Shown here in pieces: positions 7,278 to 16,593 of a stretch of 36,563 nt of DNA. This stretch comes from Myxococcales bacterium. GTDB taxonomy: Bacteria > Myxococcota_A > Bradymonadia > Bradymonadales > Bradymonadaceae. The first letter of the stretch is position 1. Each line of letters begins with the position of its first letter. The position numbers and the translations under genes were made by a program. Where the stretch lies: assembly GCA_007135085.1 (NCBI GenBank), contig SLJM01000492.1, forward strand, positions 1 to 36,563, read 5' to 3'. The notes under the pieces were generated by a model. It ran no database searches. It saw only the letters and a program-made list of their open reading frames with translations, and was not told the DNA's origin.

Positions 7278-9158
7278 ATGGCGAACACTATGGTTCGTAT
7301 CATTCTCACCACAGCGTTGTTCCTCACCCTCTCCACCGTCGCCGCCGCCTGCGGTGACGACTTGACCATCCTCGATCCCTGCGCGGAATGCATCGGCCAA
7401 TGTGAGTTGGACGACGGCTTTGATTTTGACGGCTACGACCAGTCCTGCGGGGACGGCCCGAATCTATGCCTGAGCGCCTACGCTCAGAGCGATTGCATCG
7501 AACCCGACTTTGATATCGTCGAGACCACCGTCGGCGAGCTGCATGAGGCGCTGGAAGGCGGTGAGATTACCTGTGAGTGGGTCGTCTCCCGGCATATCGA
7601 GCGTACCCTGCAATACGATCTGCGCATCTTAAACGGCCGCGCTCCCTACAACGCTTTTATCGCCCTCAACTCAGCAGCCGTCGACACCGCCCGCCGCCTC
7701 GACGACTACCAGCGCTGTGAGGGTGAGTTATCGGGCCCCCTGCACTGCGTGCCCTTTTCCATCAAGGGAAATTACGCCTCCACCGAGCTGCCCACCACGG
7801 CGGGCTCCCTCGGCCTTGGCGAGGCCCAGGCGCATCGCGACGCCTTTACCGTGGACCGTCTGCGCCGGGCCGGCGCGGTGATGATGGGCACCAACTCCAT
7901 GGACGAATTTGCCAAGGGGCTGGGCGGCTATAGCAGCCGCAGCGGCAAGATTGGAAACTCCTACGACCCCCGCCGGCGCTCCGGGGGCTCCAGCGGTGGG
8001 TCTGCCGTCGCCGTCTCCACCAGTATGGCCATGACCAGCCTGGGCACCGACAATTGCTCCTCGCTGACGCTGCCCTCGGCCTATAACGGCCTGGTGACCA
8101 TTCGCTCCACTCACGGGCTGGTCAGCACGGAGGGAACATTTCCCCTCAACCGCCTCAACCAGACCGTGGGCCCCATGGCTCGTACCGTCGAAGATCTGGC
8201 GCGAATGCTCGACGTCATGTCCCAGCGAAATCCCCGCGACCCTGCCCATTGTATCTCCACGCCGCCCAGGCCGCAGAGCTACCTCGACCATCTCGACCCA
8301 CAGGGGCTCGACGGCAAGCGAATTGGTGTCCTGCGGGTGCTCACCGACGAGGCGAGCGACCGACGACGCCACCCCTTCACGGGGGCAAACGAACAAATGG
8401 AGGCCCGCTACGACGAGTTCTTCGCCGAGCTCCAATCTCTGGGCGCCACTGTCGTCGACCCCGTCGAACTTCCCGGTGTCCAAGATCGCCTCTACAGCAC
8501 GCGAAACGGCTACGATATGGAGCAGTTTTTAGCCGAAACCTCCGGCGGCGTCTCCAGCGTCGAGGAATTTTGCAAGTCCGAGCGCTATAATTTCAGCCTC
8601 TACGAAGACGCCGAAGATTGTCTGGACTCCCTCCCACAATCGGCGGAAAACGTCGCCTCTCGACTGGAGCGTGGAAGAAGAGCCTTTGCCGACAACCGCG
8701 CATATGTGGAGTCCGTCCTCGACGAACTCGACCTCGACGCCGTCGTCTATCCCACCGATCCTCGCGGCGGCGCCCGCATCGGCGGCATCAGCTCAAATTG
8801 CGTGCTCTCCAGCTATACGGGCCTGCCGTCGATCACGGTCAACGCCGGCCATGACCACAACGATATGCCCTTTGGGATGATGTTCACCGGCCGCCAATAC
8901 GACGATCCCACCCTCTTTGAAATCGCCTACGCCTACGAGCAGGGCACCTTCCATCGTCAGGCGCCCGTCCTCGCTCCCATCGAAGAAACCGCGCAGATCG
9001 AGATCGCCGAATTCAACGCCCTCCACCTGGACGTGGCGGAAGAGACATTTCAGCGTTTTCTCGGCCAACAGGACCGCTGGTTTTTGACCCACAACGACTT
9101 TTCCGCCATCGCCGAAGAGGTCCTCTCCGAGAAGGGCTTCGCCTCCCTGATTCAATAA
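7278..9158 (+). CDS. Exported amidase-signature family hydrolase
   Basis: 626 residues. A signal sequence (about residues 5-24) ends TVAAAC, so it may be a lipoprotein anchored at Cys25 (a weak lipobox) or a cleaved periplasmic protein. Residues 26-75 are a Cys- and Asp-rich leader, and the amidase-signature domain follows. The Ser-cisSer-Lys triad is present: Lys163 in VPFSIKGNY, Ser238 in GSSGGS (237-242) and Ser262 in GTDNCSSLTLPSA. The two glycines that usually precede the nucleophile (GG in TDxGGS) are Cys260 and Ser261 here, which may alter the oxyanion hole. The enzyme probably hydrolyses a C-N amide bond; the substrate is unknown. ATG 7278 and ATG 7290 are both possible starts. It is convergent with the next gene. 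Confidence 0.88.
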   Translation: MANTMVRIILTTALFLTLSTVAAACGDDLTILDPCAECIGQCELDDGFDFDGYDQSCGDGPNLCLSAYAQSDCIEPDFDIVETTVGELHEALEGGEITCEWVVSRHIERTLQYDLRILNGRAPYNAFIALNSAAVDTARRLDDYQRCEGELSGPLHCVPFSIKGNYASTELPTTAGSLGLGEAQAHRDAFTVDRLRRAGAVMMGTNSMDEFAKGLGGYSSRSGKIGNSYDPRRRSGGSSGGSAVAVSTSMAMTSLGTDNCSSLTLPSAYNGLVTIRSTHGLVSTEGTFPLNRLNQTVGPMARTVEDLARMLDVMSQRNPRDPAHCISTPPRPQSYLDHLDPQGLDGKRIGVLRVLTDEASDRRRHPFTGANEQMEARYDEFFAELQSLGATVVDPVELPGVQDRLYSTRNGYDMEQFLAETSGGVSSVEEFCKSERYNFSLYEDAEDCLDSLPQSAENVASRLERGRRAFADNRAYVESVLDELDLDAVVYPTDPRGGARIGGISSNCVLSSYTGLPSITVNAGHDHNDMPFGMMFTGRQYDDPTLFEIAYAYEQGTFHRQAPVLAPIEETAQIEIAEFNALHLDVAEETFQRFLGQQDRWFLTHNDFSAIAEEVLSEKGFASLIQ

Positions 9159-9169
9159 TCCTGATCCCT

Positions 9170-9253
9170 GGAGCGCGGACTGCCAGTCCCCTTAAGGCGG
9201 CCAAGCTGGCCGCGCTCCAATGGGAAACTGGCAAAGCTGACCGCGCTCCAATG
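9170..9253. repeat. GGAGCGCGG inverted/direct repeat and hairpin between convergent genes
   Basis: GGAGCGCGG at 9170-9178 is repeated inverted as CCGCGCTCC at 9210-9218 and 9241-9249. The stretches gctggccgcgctccaatg (9205-9222) and gctgaccgcgctccaatg (9236-9253) are direct repeats with one mismatch. Inside lies a perfect 7-bp hairpin, GCGGCCA-agc-TGGCCGC (9197-9213). It sits in the 109-bp gap between two convergent genes, where a bidirectional transcription end is expected, but there is no T-run on either side. Confidence 0.6.
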
Positions 9254-9267
9254 ATGATCGAACTCTC

Positions 9268-10368
9268 TCAGGCACAATAATCGTAGCCCAACCAATGGGA
9301 ATGGCAGGTCTGTCCCGGCGAGCAGTGATAATCGCCGTCACAATGGCAGCGAAGTTCAATGCTACCGCAACTTCCCGAGGGGCACTCCGAATTATAATTG
9401 CACACCGACGTATCGGGATTGTCGATACAGAGGTTATTGCTGCCGCAGACCTCGCCATTGACCGGACAATCCAGGTCGCCCGAACAACTCTGCCCGCAGG
9501 TATTGTCGGGGTTGCACACCTGGGTTCCATCGCATTGGAAGTCGTACTCGCATTCCACGCATTTATTGTCGCCGGTACAGACCAGCCCCGCACCACAATG
9601 ACTGTCGGTGACGCATTCCACGCACTGCTCGTCGGCCGAGCACACCTCACCGGTGTCGCAGTCGGAGTTGAACAGACATTCCGTGCATTGATAATCGACG
9701 GTGCATACGCCGTCGTCACAGTCGAGGTCATCGACACATTCGAGACAGAGGCCGGAGTCAGTATCGCAGACATGATCGCCGCAGTGGTCGTCGCTCAGAC
9801 AATCGACGCATTGGAAGTCAACGTCGCAGAATCCGCCGTCGGTGCAATCCTCATCGTCGATACAGTCACGACAGACCTGGGCGGCCTCATCGCAAACCTG
9901 ACCATCGGCGCATCCCGCCTCCTCGGTACAGACCACACATTCACCGCTTCCCAGATCGCAGACCCCGTCGTCACAATCCTCGTCACTCTGGCAAAAATCG
10001 TCGCCTCCCGTATCGGCATCAGGTCCGGCATCTACGTCGGGGTCCGTATCTTGCCCGGCATCAGCATCGGTGCTCGTATCGGCATCGGTGCCCGTGTCGG
10101 CATCGGTGCCCGTGTCGGCATCGGTTCCGGCATCTAGATCTCCGCCGCTATCGGCATCGGAACCGGCATCGAGATCGGGCCCCGACACATCCGGCTCGCC
10201 ACCATCAGAGTCCCACACATCCCCCTCTGACTGACCGCTATCTACTTCCGCCTGGCCCGGTTCGATATCGCCCACGGCACAGCCCATCATCGATGCGAGC
10301 ACTACCCCCATCAGAAGACATAGAACCGACCGGTCAAATTGAGGCCGTCTGGTGTGCCATATATTCAT
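9268..10368 (-). CDS. Cys-rich repeat lipoprotein with Asp-rich linker
   Basis: 366 residues from the ATG at 10368. That start has an AGGATGA box just upstream and gives a proper lipoprotein signal (MNIWHTRRPQFDR, hydrophobic core, MMGC with lipid Cys30); the frame is open 14 codons further upstream without such support. Residues 60-124 are a low-complexity D/A/T/G linker with DADTGT units. Residues 126-366 contain about eight to nine repeats of 20-22 residues of the form C-x4-D-C-x(4-5)-C-x6-C-x2-C. Such Cys repeats are common in myxobacterial-type surface proteins and are probably disulphide-bonded outside the cell. No catalytic domain is visible; adhesion or a structural role is a guess. 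It lies 99 bp downstream of the PLD-like lipoprotein gene. Confidence 0.85.
   Translation of the reverse strand: MNIWHTRRPQFDRSVLCLLMGVVLASMMGCAVGDIEPGQAEVDSGQSEGDVWDSDGGEPDVSGPDLDAGSDADSGGDLDAGTDADTGTDADTGTDADTSTDADAGQDTDPDVDAGPDADTGGDDFCQSDEDCDDGVCDLGSGECVVCTEEAGCADGQVCDEAAQVCRDCIDDEDCTDGGFCDVDFQCVDCLSDDHCGDHVCDTDSGLCLECVDDLDCDDGVCTVDYQCTECLFNSDCDTGEVCSADEQCVECVTDSHCGAGLVCTGDNKCVECEYDFQCDGTQVCNPDNTCGQSCSGDLDCPVNGEVCGSNNLCIDNPDTSVCNYNSECPSGSCGSIELRCHCDGDYHCSPGQTCHSHWLGYDYCA
10054..10131. repeat. In-gene 18-bp repeats coding the Asp-rich linker
   Basis: Repeats based on gtgcccgtgtcggcatcg lie in the lipoprotein gene and code for DADTGT units on the minus strand. The unit length is a multiple of three, so copy-number change would keep the frame and only lengthen or shorten the surface linker. 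Confidence 0.7.
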
Positions 10369-10442
10369 TGAAATTTCATCCTTTGCGAATTCATAGTCAG
10401 CCCATGGCACAAGTCTGGCTGATCGCCCTCTCCATTACAAAT

Positions 10443-10464
10443 CGAAAACAAACTGTACCACAGT
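10443..10464 (-). terminator. Weak intrinsic terminator candidate after PLD-like gene
   Basis: Read on the minus strand, just past the stop of the PLD-like gene: ACTGT-ggt-ACAGT (10464-10452) followed by TTTGTTTT. The stem is only 5 bp, so it would be weak; partial read-through into the next lipoprotein gene is possible. Confidence 0.3.
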
Positions 10465-10467
10465 GAC

Positions 10468-11709
10468 TCATAACCGGGAGCGCATCATCTCCCAATTATC
10501 CAGATAGTCCTGGTAGACCCCATCGTCCTCGATCTTGAGCAACGTCTCGTCATGTCGCCGCAGCGCCGGCCCCGTATAATTATGGGAACCGGTCCAGACC
10601 AATTTTTGTCGGCGGGCCTGTGAGCCATAAGGAGCATCGACGAGCAGGTATTTTGAGTGGACTCCATGATCGGCGCCAGAGGGAAAGACCGCCAGGTCGA
10701 TGCCCGACACATCGAGGGCGTCGATGATATTTGCGCCGGTGGTGTCCTCCCGAACCAGGACGCTCACGCTGCATCCCTCGGAGTGGCGCTGAGCTAACCC
10801 CTCGGCCACTGCCACCCTTGGATTGGAGAAATAGGCCATCCCCACGTGGATATAAGAGTCCTCATCGCAGGTGATATTATTCAGGATATTGACGATCGTA
10901 TCTCCACTTTCACGGGGAAAGAAATAGACCTTGGTCTTCTTCTCTCCCACAAAAGACCGGTAATAATTGAGGTCCTGCTGCTGCCCCTGGAGATCGTACC
11001 AATAATCGGCGTATGCGCTGTATAGCGCACCATCGCCGCGGATAATTATCGTATTATTGAAGGCCTTGCGCTGGGGATTGGTATGATTGGCCGACGACTG
11101 GAGCACCACCTGCTCTGAGCCATCGTCGAGGGACGAGAAGATCGTAAATTTATTATGCTGAATCCCGTCACCGATGCAGCCCCCCGATGATTGCCCCTCG
11201 CTGCAGATAGTCAGCCGGCTGCCGAGCCCCTCGCGCAATATCTGAATGGCCTGCCAATCCGTGCCGTCGGCTTGCTGATTCGTATTTCCCACGATGACCC
11301 GCACGTCCACCCCTGCCTCAAAGGCGTCGACGAAGGCCTGCGCCACTCGAGTGCGACTCCAGGTATAGAAGGCGGCTCGCACGGTCGACCCCGGTTCGGC
11401 TCGCTCCAGGTAATCGATGATCACGTCCTCCAGGGAGTCGTCGTTTTGACCGCCTACGGGCTCGTTGAAATGGCTCTCAAACGTGGGAAGCGCAGGCGGC
11501 CCCGGATCATCGTCCACATCGGCGGCGTCGGGCTCGTCGGCATCGCTCTCACCGGCGCTGACATCCTCACCGCCGTCGACGTCCAGCCCCTGAACATCGG
11601 GCTCGCCGCCAACATCTGCGTCCCCACCGTCGTTTGTGCTCAACGGCTCCTGCGCGCAAGCTACACAAAATAAAGCGACAGCAAATATCGACAGGTTGCG
11701 AAGGAACAT
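10468..11709 (-). CDS. Phospholipase D-like lipoprotein
   Basis: 413 residues. The signal sequence ends FCVAC, with Cys18 as probable lipid anchor. Residues 26-72 form an Asp/Gly/Ala-rich linker like that of the neighbouring lipoprotein. Two phospholipase D half-sites follow: His185-x-Lys187 in QHNKFTIF with SSANHT (Asn208), and His351-x-Lys353-x4-Asp358 in HSKYLLVD with GSHNYT (Asn377). The second is a full HKD motif; the first lacks Asp at the +4 position (Ser instead). The PLD superfamily cleaves or transfers phosphodiester bonds through the paired His residues, here probably at the outer membrane or cell surface, on lipid or nucleic acid. Substrate is not readable from sequence. It is downstream of the large kinase gene on the same strand, with a 69-bp gap. 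Confidence 0.85.
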   Translation of the reverse strand: MFLRNLSIFAVALFCVACAQEPLSTNDGGDADVGGEPDVQGLDVDGGEDVSAGESDADEPDAADVDDDPGPPALPTFESHFNEPVGGQNDDSLEDVIIDYLERAEPGSTVRAAFYTWSRTRVAQAFVDAFEAGVDVRVIVGNTNQQADGTDWQAIQILREGLGSRLTICSEGQSSGGCIGDGIQHNKFTIFSSLDDGSEQVVLQSSANHTNPQRKAFNNTIIIRGDGALYSAYADYWYDLQGQQQDLNYYRSFVGEKKTKVYFFPRESGDTIVNILNNITCDEDSYIHVGMAYFSNPRVAVAEGLAQRHSEGCSVSVLVREDTTGANIIDALDVSGIDLAVFPSGADHGVHSKYLLVDAPYGSQARRQKLVWTGSHNYTGPALRRHDETLLKIEDDGVYQDYLDNWEMMRSRL

Positions 11710-11778
11710 ACTTTTTACCCACTAAGATTGAGGACGCATCAAAAGCCGGAACTCACCATCCGGTCGAAGAGGATCTGC

Positions 11779-14700
11779 TCATATATCAACCACCACGGCG
11801 TTTCGTCCCGCGTCCTTGGCGCGGTAGAGGGCGTCGTCGGCGCGGGCCAGCAGCGCGGTCAGGTCTTCTCCGGATCGCAGTTCGGCCACCCCCAGGCTCA
11901 TCGTGACCTTATGGGATACACCGTCGACATCGACAGGAGTACCGCCTATGGCCTCTCGAAGCCGCTCGGCGATATGGCCGGCCATCTCCAGATCGCTGCC
12001 GGGCAATAGGGCCACGAATTCCTCGCCGCCATAGCGGGCGAAATGGTCTCGTTGGCGAAGGCTTTTGGCACACCGCCGGGCGACGATCTTCAATACCTCG
12101 TCGCCTGCGCTATGACCGTAGGTGTCGTTTAGCTTTTTGAAATGGTCGATATCGAGCATCACCGCCGAGATCGGCCGTCCCTCGGCGACGGCGCCGGCGA
12201 TCTCCTCTGGAGCGACCTCGAAGAAGTGGCGCCGATTGGGCACCCCCGTCAGAGAATCCTGGAGGGCCATATTTCGCACCGCCTCCAGGGTCGCCTCCAT
12301 GCGCGCCGTGCGCACCGTTTCAATGGCGATGGCGATATGGGTGGCGATGGCGCGCAAAAAGTCCAGATCCGCCGATACGAAGACCCCGCGGGCCAGGCTG
12401 CTGTCGAGGTACAGCACGCCGAGCAGCTCCTCGTGGAGCGCCATGGGAACGGCGGCGATGCTCCGCAGGTCGTGAGCCATAATGCTCTCCGAGCCCCAGG
12501 CGGCTCCCTCCTCGCTGCCGGCGAGCACCACGGACTCGCCAGTATGCCAGACGTGGTCGACGACTGTCCTGCTGTAGGTGGCGTGGCCATCGAGGGTCTT
12601 CTCGTTGATATCCCTCGCCGCCAGGAGTTCGAGCTCGTCGTCGCCGTCGAAGAGCAAAAAGGCCCGCTCACAGCCGAGCAGATCGATGACCTTGTCCAGC
12701 GTCTGTTCCGCCAACGCCTGCGGATGAGCGGTGGTCATCGAAGCACTCGAGACCTCCACCAGAGCGTCCAGGTAGCGCTGCAGCCTGCCCTGGTGAAATC
12801 CCGTCGACGTCGGCCCGCCCCGTGTGCTCTGACGCGCCATATCGCCGACGGCTCGCGAGAAAGTGGAGCGAATTCGCCGCGCCCGCTCGCGCCACTGCCC
12901 GTCCATGGCCAACACGTAGGCATAGCGCGCCTGGCGCAGCGCCGCTTCTTCTTGCCCTTGCTGACGCCTCATCAAGGCCCGCTGAAAGGTCGCCTCGAAG
13001 TCCACCCAGGGAGCGTCGATGGCTCGCGCCAAACGACAGGCATGGTCGAGCTCCCTTTCGGCGCGGACGAATTCTCCCATCAGCCGCGCCCGGGCCCCTT
13101 CGATGACCTGCCGGTGAGCGTCGATGGTGGGGTGGCCGCCGGCGTGACGCAGCATGCCCAGCGCCTCGCCGAGCACCTCAAGCCTCCTCTCATCGTCGCC
13201 AGCCGCCTCGCATTGGCGCAGGCGTCCATAGGCGATGAGCACATAGATATGGCGAAATAAGAGGTTTAGCTTTTGCGGCTCGAGCCCGAGTTTTGTGTAG
13301 GCAGCGACGATTTCATCGACCTCGTCTCCACACTCGCCACACTCCAAAGCGATCCACAGCCGATGGGCCAGAATCTCGGCGCTCCTCGTCATATTGTCGG
13401 GCAACGGTTCGACCACCTGGCGATACTCTTTGAGCCTCGTCGCCCCCTCCTGAGCGCCCCCCAAAATGGTGTGGAGCGACGCCGCGAAGAGGTGATGAAT
13501 ATGGCCGGCTACCAATTTTCCACCCTCGTCGACCTGGCTCGCCCTTCGATCGGCGGCATCGAGCCACTCCAGCGCCGACACGCAATGACCGCGCATGACC
13601 AGATTCCAGACCAGGTCGGTGCACCCGTTGAGGTAATCGAAGACATCGAGCCACTGGCCCTCGCTGCGTAGACAACTCTCCCCGAAGTCGGCGGCCTGCT
13701 TCGGGAAACCGGCGAAATGATAGGCCCAGGCCCGGTGAAGCAACGCCCGAGCCTCCACAGGTGGGCTGTCGGTCTCGGCGGCGATCTCTACGGCCCGATC
13801 GGCGTATCGACAGGCCCGGCGGGGGCGATTCATCTCGGCCAAGAAGATGGCGTAGTTGTAGTAGGCCATGCTCAACTCCGCCGCCGATCCCAGGGCGACG
13901 GCCGTGCTCAGGGGCCGCACCATCGCCTGAGCCATAAGGGCTTCATCGTTGGCTACATAGCCCAGATAGGCGGCCTGATCGTAGGCGGCAAAAAGACATT
14001 GTCCGCGGGCCCGGCGCTCCTCGCCCGGCCGGCGGCCGGCGCCGGGGAGTGCTCTGCGAAAATGAAACCTCAACCAATCTCGACCGATTAAGAATAGCTG
14101 AGCTGCCGCCCCGGTGGGCAGCGATTCGTCCAGCGCTTCAAAGGCCTGCTCCAAGTCCTGTCGCGCCTCGTCGATCTCCACATTGGTCAACCGAAGCCAG
14201 GAAAGACGCACCAGAACCTGCGCTCGCTGCACGTCGCCTTCCAGACGGGGCAGCGCATCTTGGAGGTGAGCCGTCGCCTCTTTGAGACGGCCCGTGCGTG
14301 CACAGGACTGCCCGAAGGCCACGTCGAAGTGAGGCGGCAGGTCGATCTCACCGACCTGGGCCGCCTGCGCAGCCCTTCGAAAGCGCTCCACTGCCTCCTC
14401 ATCGGCATGGCGCCGTTGGGCGATCTGAGCGGCCTCGTAGTTGAGCTCGAAGACCCGGCTCGGGTTGTCTGCGATCTCCCCTTCGCCGTAGTGGACGGCC
14501 AGGCATGTCACCTCGGCGGGCTCCAGAGAATCAGGACCATCCAGAGTTTCTGCGATCCGCTGGTGGAGTCGACGCCGATCTTCGTCATCGACCGCCTCGT
14601 AGAGTGCGTCTCTGACCTCGTCATGAATAAACCCAAAGCCGCCGCCTGCTTCACGCCGCACCAGCCGGTGCTCCATGGCCTTTGAAAGGGCTGCCCCCAC

Positions 14701-16539
14701 CGGGGCTTCGTCATCGTCGACGACAGCCTCGAGGAGCGTCATATCGAAGGTCTGGCCGATGAGGGCCGCCGCCTCCAGCACCCGCCGCGTCGACCATTCG
14801 AGCCGATCCAATCGTCCCACCACATAAGCTGTCAGATCCGAGGGAAGCACATGGTTGTCCAGCGCCTGCTCATCGACAACCCACTCCCCCCAATGAGGGC
14901 GTACGATCCCCTCCTCCAAAAGCATTGGTACGTATTCGTCGACCAACACCGGCAGGCCTCGGCTTCGCTGGGCGACGGTCCTGACGAACTCTCGGGGAAA
15001 GCGATAGCCTTGAAAATGGCCGGCCAAAAGCTGACCGACCTCGTCGGTGGTCAGGGGAGGCACGACGATATCATCACCGAGCCCCGAAGGCTCGTCGGTG
15101 GCGATCAATATCAGCAGGGGCACTTCACTGAGCTCGGCTTGCAGCCTCAAGGCGATACGCTGCGTTGACTTATCGGCTTCATCAAAGGCGTCGATGACCA
15201 GGATCGCCCCCTGGCAGTGCTGAGCCCAGCCTCGAATCACCTGCGCCGTGGCGTGCAGCAGCAGGTCCCGTGGACCGTCGACGTCATCTGCCCCATCGTC
15301 GAGGAACGGGCGAAGCTCCGGATACGCCCTGGCAAGAAGCCCTGCGTATCTGGGCTCAACTTCCAGGCCGTCAAACGCCTCACCACCCCGTCGCCGCACT
15401 AGCCCTGCGAAGGCGGCACGAAATGCCGACGCTTCCTCCCCGGGCCGGCAGCGACCGAATAGGACGGGGACATCGTCGGAGAAATGCCCCAGAAACTCCT
15501 GGAGCAGCCGCCCCTTGCCGATCCCCGCCTCACCGAGGAGCTCCACAAATTCTCCCTGGCCGCTGCGACAGACTGCAACCCATCGACGGCGCAGCTCGGC
15601 CAGAAGCGAGCGCCGACCAAACCCGGTGGAAGTTTTCTCCCCTTCAACCTCAAAGAGTTCGCCACCCGGCGAGTAGTGCTCCAGTTTTTCGGCAACCGAC
15701 TCGAGTTCTCTCAATAATACTGCTGCGCTGTCGAATCGGTCGGACTGATCCTTTGCCAGAAGAGTATAGAGAATTTCCAAAAACTCTCGCGGCACCTCGG
15801 GCCGTAGTTCTCCAAGCGGCGCCGGCGTCTCCACGGCATGACGGCGGATGACCTCCTGGGGCTCGTCGGCATCGAAGGGCGGCGCTCCCGTCAGGCATTC
15901 GTAGAGCACCACACCCAGCGAGTAGAGATCGGTGCGTCCGTCCATGGGCCGGTGAACCATCCCCGTCTGTTCCGGCGCTGAATATCGAAAGGTGCCGGCG
16001 AAAAAATCCTCCCCGGCAAAGGTGCCCGTGGGCAGGGCCAGGCCGAAGTCCACCAGGCTGACCGCACCATCGGCGCCGACAAGAATATTCTCCGGTTTGA
16101 TATCGCAGTGAACCAACCTTTGGCGATGAACCACCACCAGCGCCCCGGCCAGCGCAGCGGCCAATTCGATGACCTGCTCCAGATCGAGGGACCCCTGCTC
16201 TTCCAGGCGCGCCGCCAGTGTGGTGCCCTCGATAAAATCCATCACCAGATAGGGCCGATCGCCTACGAGCCCCACCTCGTGGATGGTGACCAACGCGGGA
16301 TGACAACTTCGCGCGAGCAATCCCGCTTCACGGCGCAACCGACGCAGACCTCCTTCGACGGATCTCATCGACGACGCCTTCGAGACCTTGACCGCGTAGG
16401 TCTGATCCCCCCGTCGTGCTCGATACACCACGGCGTGACTTCCCCGGCCCACCTCCTCGATCAACTCCAGGCCCGGAATCTGCGGCACATCCCGGCTCGC
16501 CACCGACTGAGGGCGGGCAATTTTCTCACTCGTCGTCAT
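11779..16539 (-). CDS. Ser/Thr protein kinase - ATPase - helical repeats - GAF - diguanylate cyclase
   Basis: 1586 residues. Domains in order: an N-terminal Hanks-type kinase (about 24-285; glycine loop GRGSHA 31-36, Lys51, HCDIKPEN 144-151 with catalytic Asp146, DFG 164-166, APE 188-190); an AAA/STAND-like ATPase (about 305-620; Walker A GEAGIGKGR 336-344, Walker B ILVIDAFDEAD near 445); TPR-type helical repeats (about 690-1240); GAF (about 1265-1410); and a GGDEF domain (about 1425-1585) with GGEEF at 1504-1508 and an intact product-inhibition site RQRD (1495-1498). The kinase-STAND-TPR-GAF core resembles the PknK-like multidomain sensors; a C-terminal diguanylate cyclase makes it a direct protein-phosphorylation to cyclic-di-GMP link. 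No membrane segment is seen. It lies 54 bp downstream of the yaiI-like gene. Confidence 0.93.
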   Translation of the reverse strand: MTTSEKIARPQSVASRDVPQIPGLELIEEVGRGSHAVVYRARRGDQTYAVKVSKASSMRSVEGGLRRLRREAGLLARSCHPALVTIHEVGLVGDRPYLVMDFIEGTTLAARLEEQGSLDLEQVIELAAALAGALVVVHRQRLVHCDIKPENILVGADGAVSLVDFGLALPTGTFAGEDFFAGTFRYSAPEQTGMVHRPMDGRTDLYSLGVVLYECLTGAPPFDADEPQEVIRRHAVETPAPLGELRPEVPREFLEILYTLLAKDQSDRFDSAAVLLRELESVAEKLEHYSPGGELFEVEGEKTSTGFGRRSLLAELRRRWVAVCRSGQGEFVELLGEAGIGKGRLLQEFLGHFSDDVPVLFGRCRPGEEASAFRAAFAGLVRRRGGEAFDGLEVEPRYAGLLARAYPELRPFLDDGADDVDGPRDLLLHATAQVIRGWAQHCQGAILVIDAFDEADKSTQRIALRLQAELSEVPLLILIATDEPSGLGDDIVVPPLTTDEVGQLLAGHFQGYRFPREFVRTVAQRSRGLPVLVDEYVPMLLEEGIVRPHWGEWVVDEQALDNHVLPSDLTAYVVGRLDRLEWSTRRVLEAAALIGQTFDMTLLEAVVDDDEAPVGAALSKAMEHRLVRREAGGGFGFIHDEVRDALYEAVDDEDRRRLHQRIAETLDGPDSLEPAEVTCLAVHYGEGEIADNPSRVFELNYEAAQIAQRRHADEEAVERFRRAAQAAQVGEIDLPPHFDVAFGQSCARTGRLKEATAHLQDALPRLEGDVQRAQVLVRLSWLRLTNVEIDEARQDLEQAFEALDESLPTGAAAQLFLIGRDWLRFHFRRALPGAGRRPGEERRARGQCLFAAYDQAAYLGYVANDEALMAQAMVRPLSTAVALGSAAELSMAYYNYAIFLAEMNRPRRACRYADRAVEIAAETDSPPVEARALLHRAWAYHFAGFPKQAADFGESCLRSEGQWLDVFDYLNGCTDLVWNLVMRGHCVSALEWLDAADRRASQVDEGGKLVAGHIHHLFAASLHTILGGAQEGATRLKEYRQVVEPLPDNMTRSAEILAHRLWIALECGECGDEVDEIVAAYTKLGLEPQKLNLLFRHIYVLIAYGRLRQCEAAGDDERRLEVLGEALGMLRHAGGHPTIDAHRQVIEGARARLMGEFVRAERELDHACRLARAIDAPWVDFEATFQRALMRRQQGQEEAALRQARYAYVLAMDGQWRERARRIRSTFSRAVGDMARQSTRGGPTSTGFHQGRLQRYLDALVEVSSASMTTAHPQALAEQTLDKVIDLLGCERAFLLFDGDDELELLAARDINEKTLDGHATYSRTVVDHVWHTGESVVLAGSEEGAAWGSESIMAHDLRSIAAVPMALHEELLGVLYLDSSLARGVFVSADLDFLRAIATHIAIAIETVRTARMEATLEAVRNMALQDSLTGVPNRRHFFEVAPEEIAGAVAEGRPISAVMLDIDHFKKLNDTYGHSAGDEVLKIVARRCAKSLRQRDHFARYGGEEFVALLPGSDLEMAGHIAERLREAIGGTPVDVDGVSHKVTMSLGVAELRSGEDLTALLARADDALYRAKDAGRNAVVVDI

Positions 16540-16593
16540 GATGCTTCATGGTCGCAGCCGACGACTTTTTCGTCCAGCAAAATACTCCCAATT

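Noticed and set aside
9295-10137. 280-residue plus-strand frame
   Set aside because: It is the complement of the Cys/Asp repeat lipoprotein; it has no start signal and its Ile/Val/Ala/Thr-rich repeats simply mirror the codon pattern of the minus-strand gene.
15650-16306. 218-residue minus-strand frame inside the kinase gene
   Set aside because: An out-of-frame shadow of the kinase domain, whose motifs are in the main frame.
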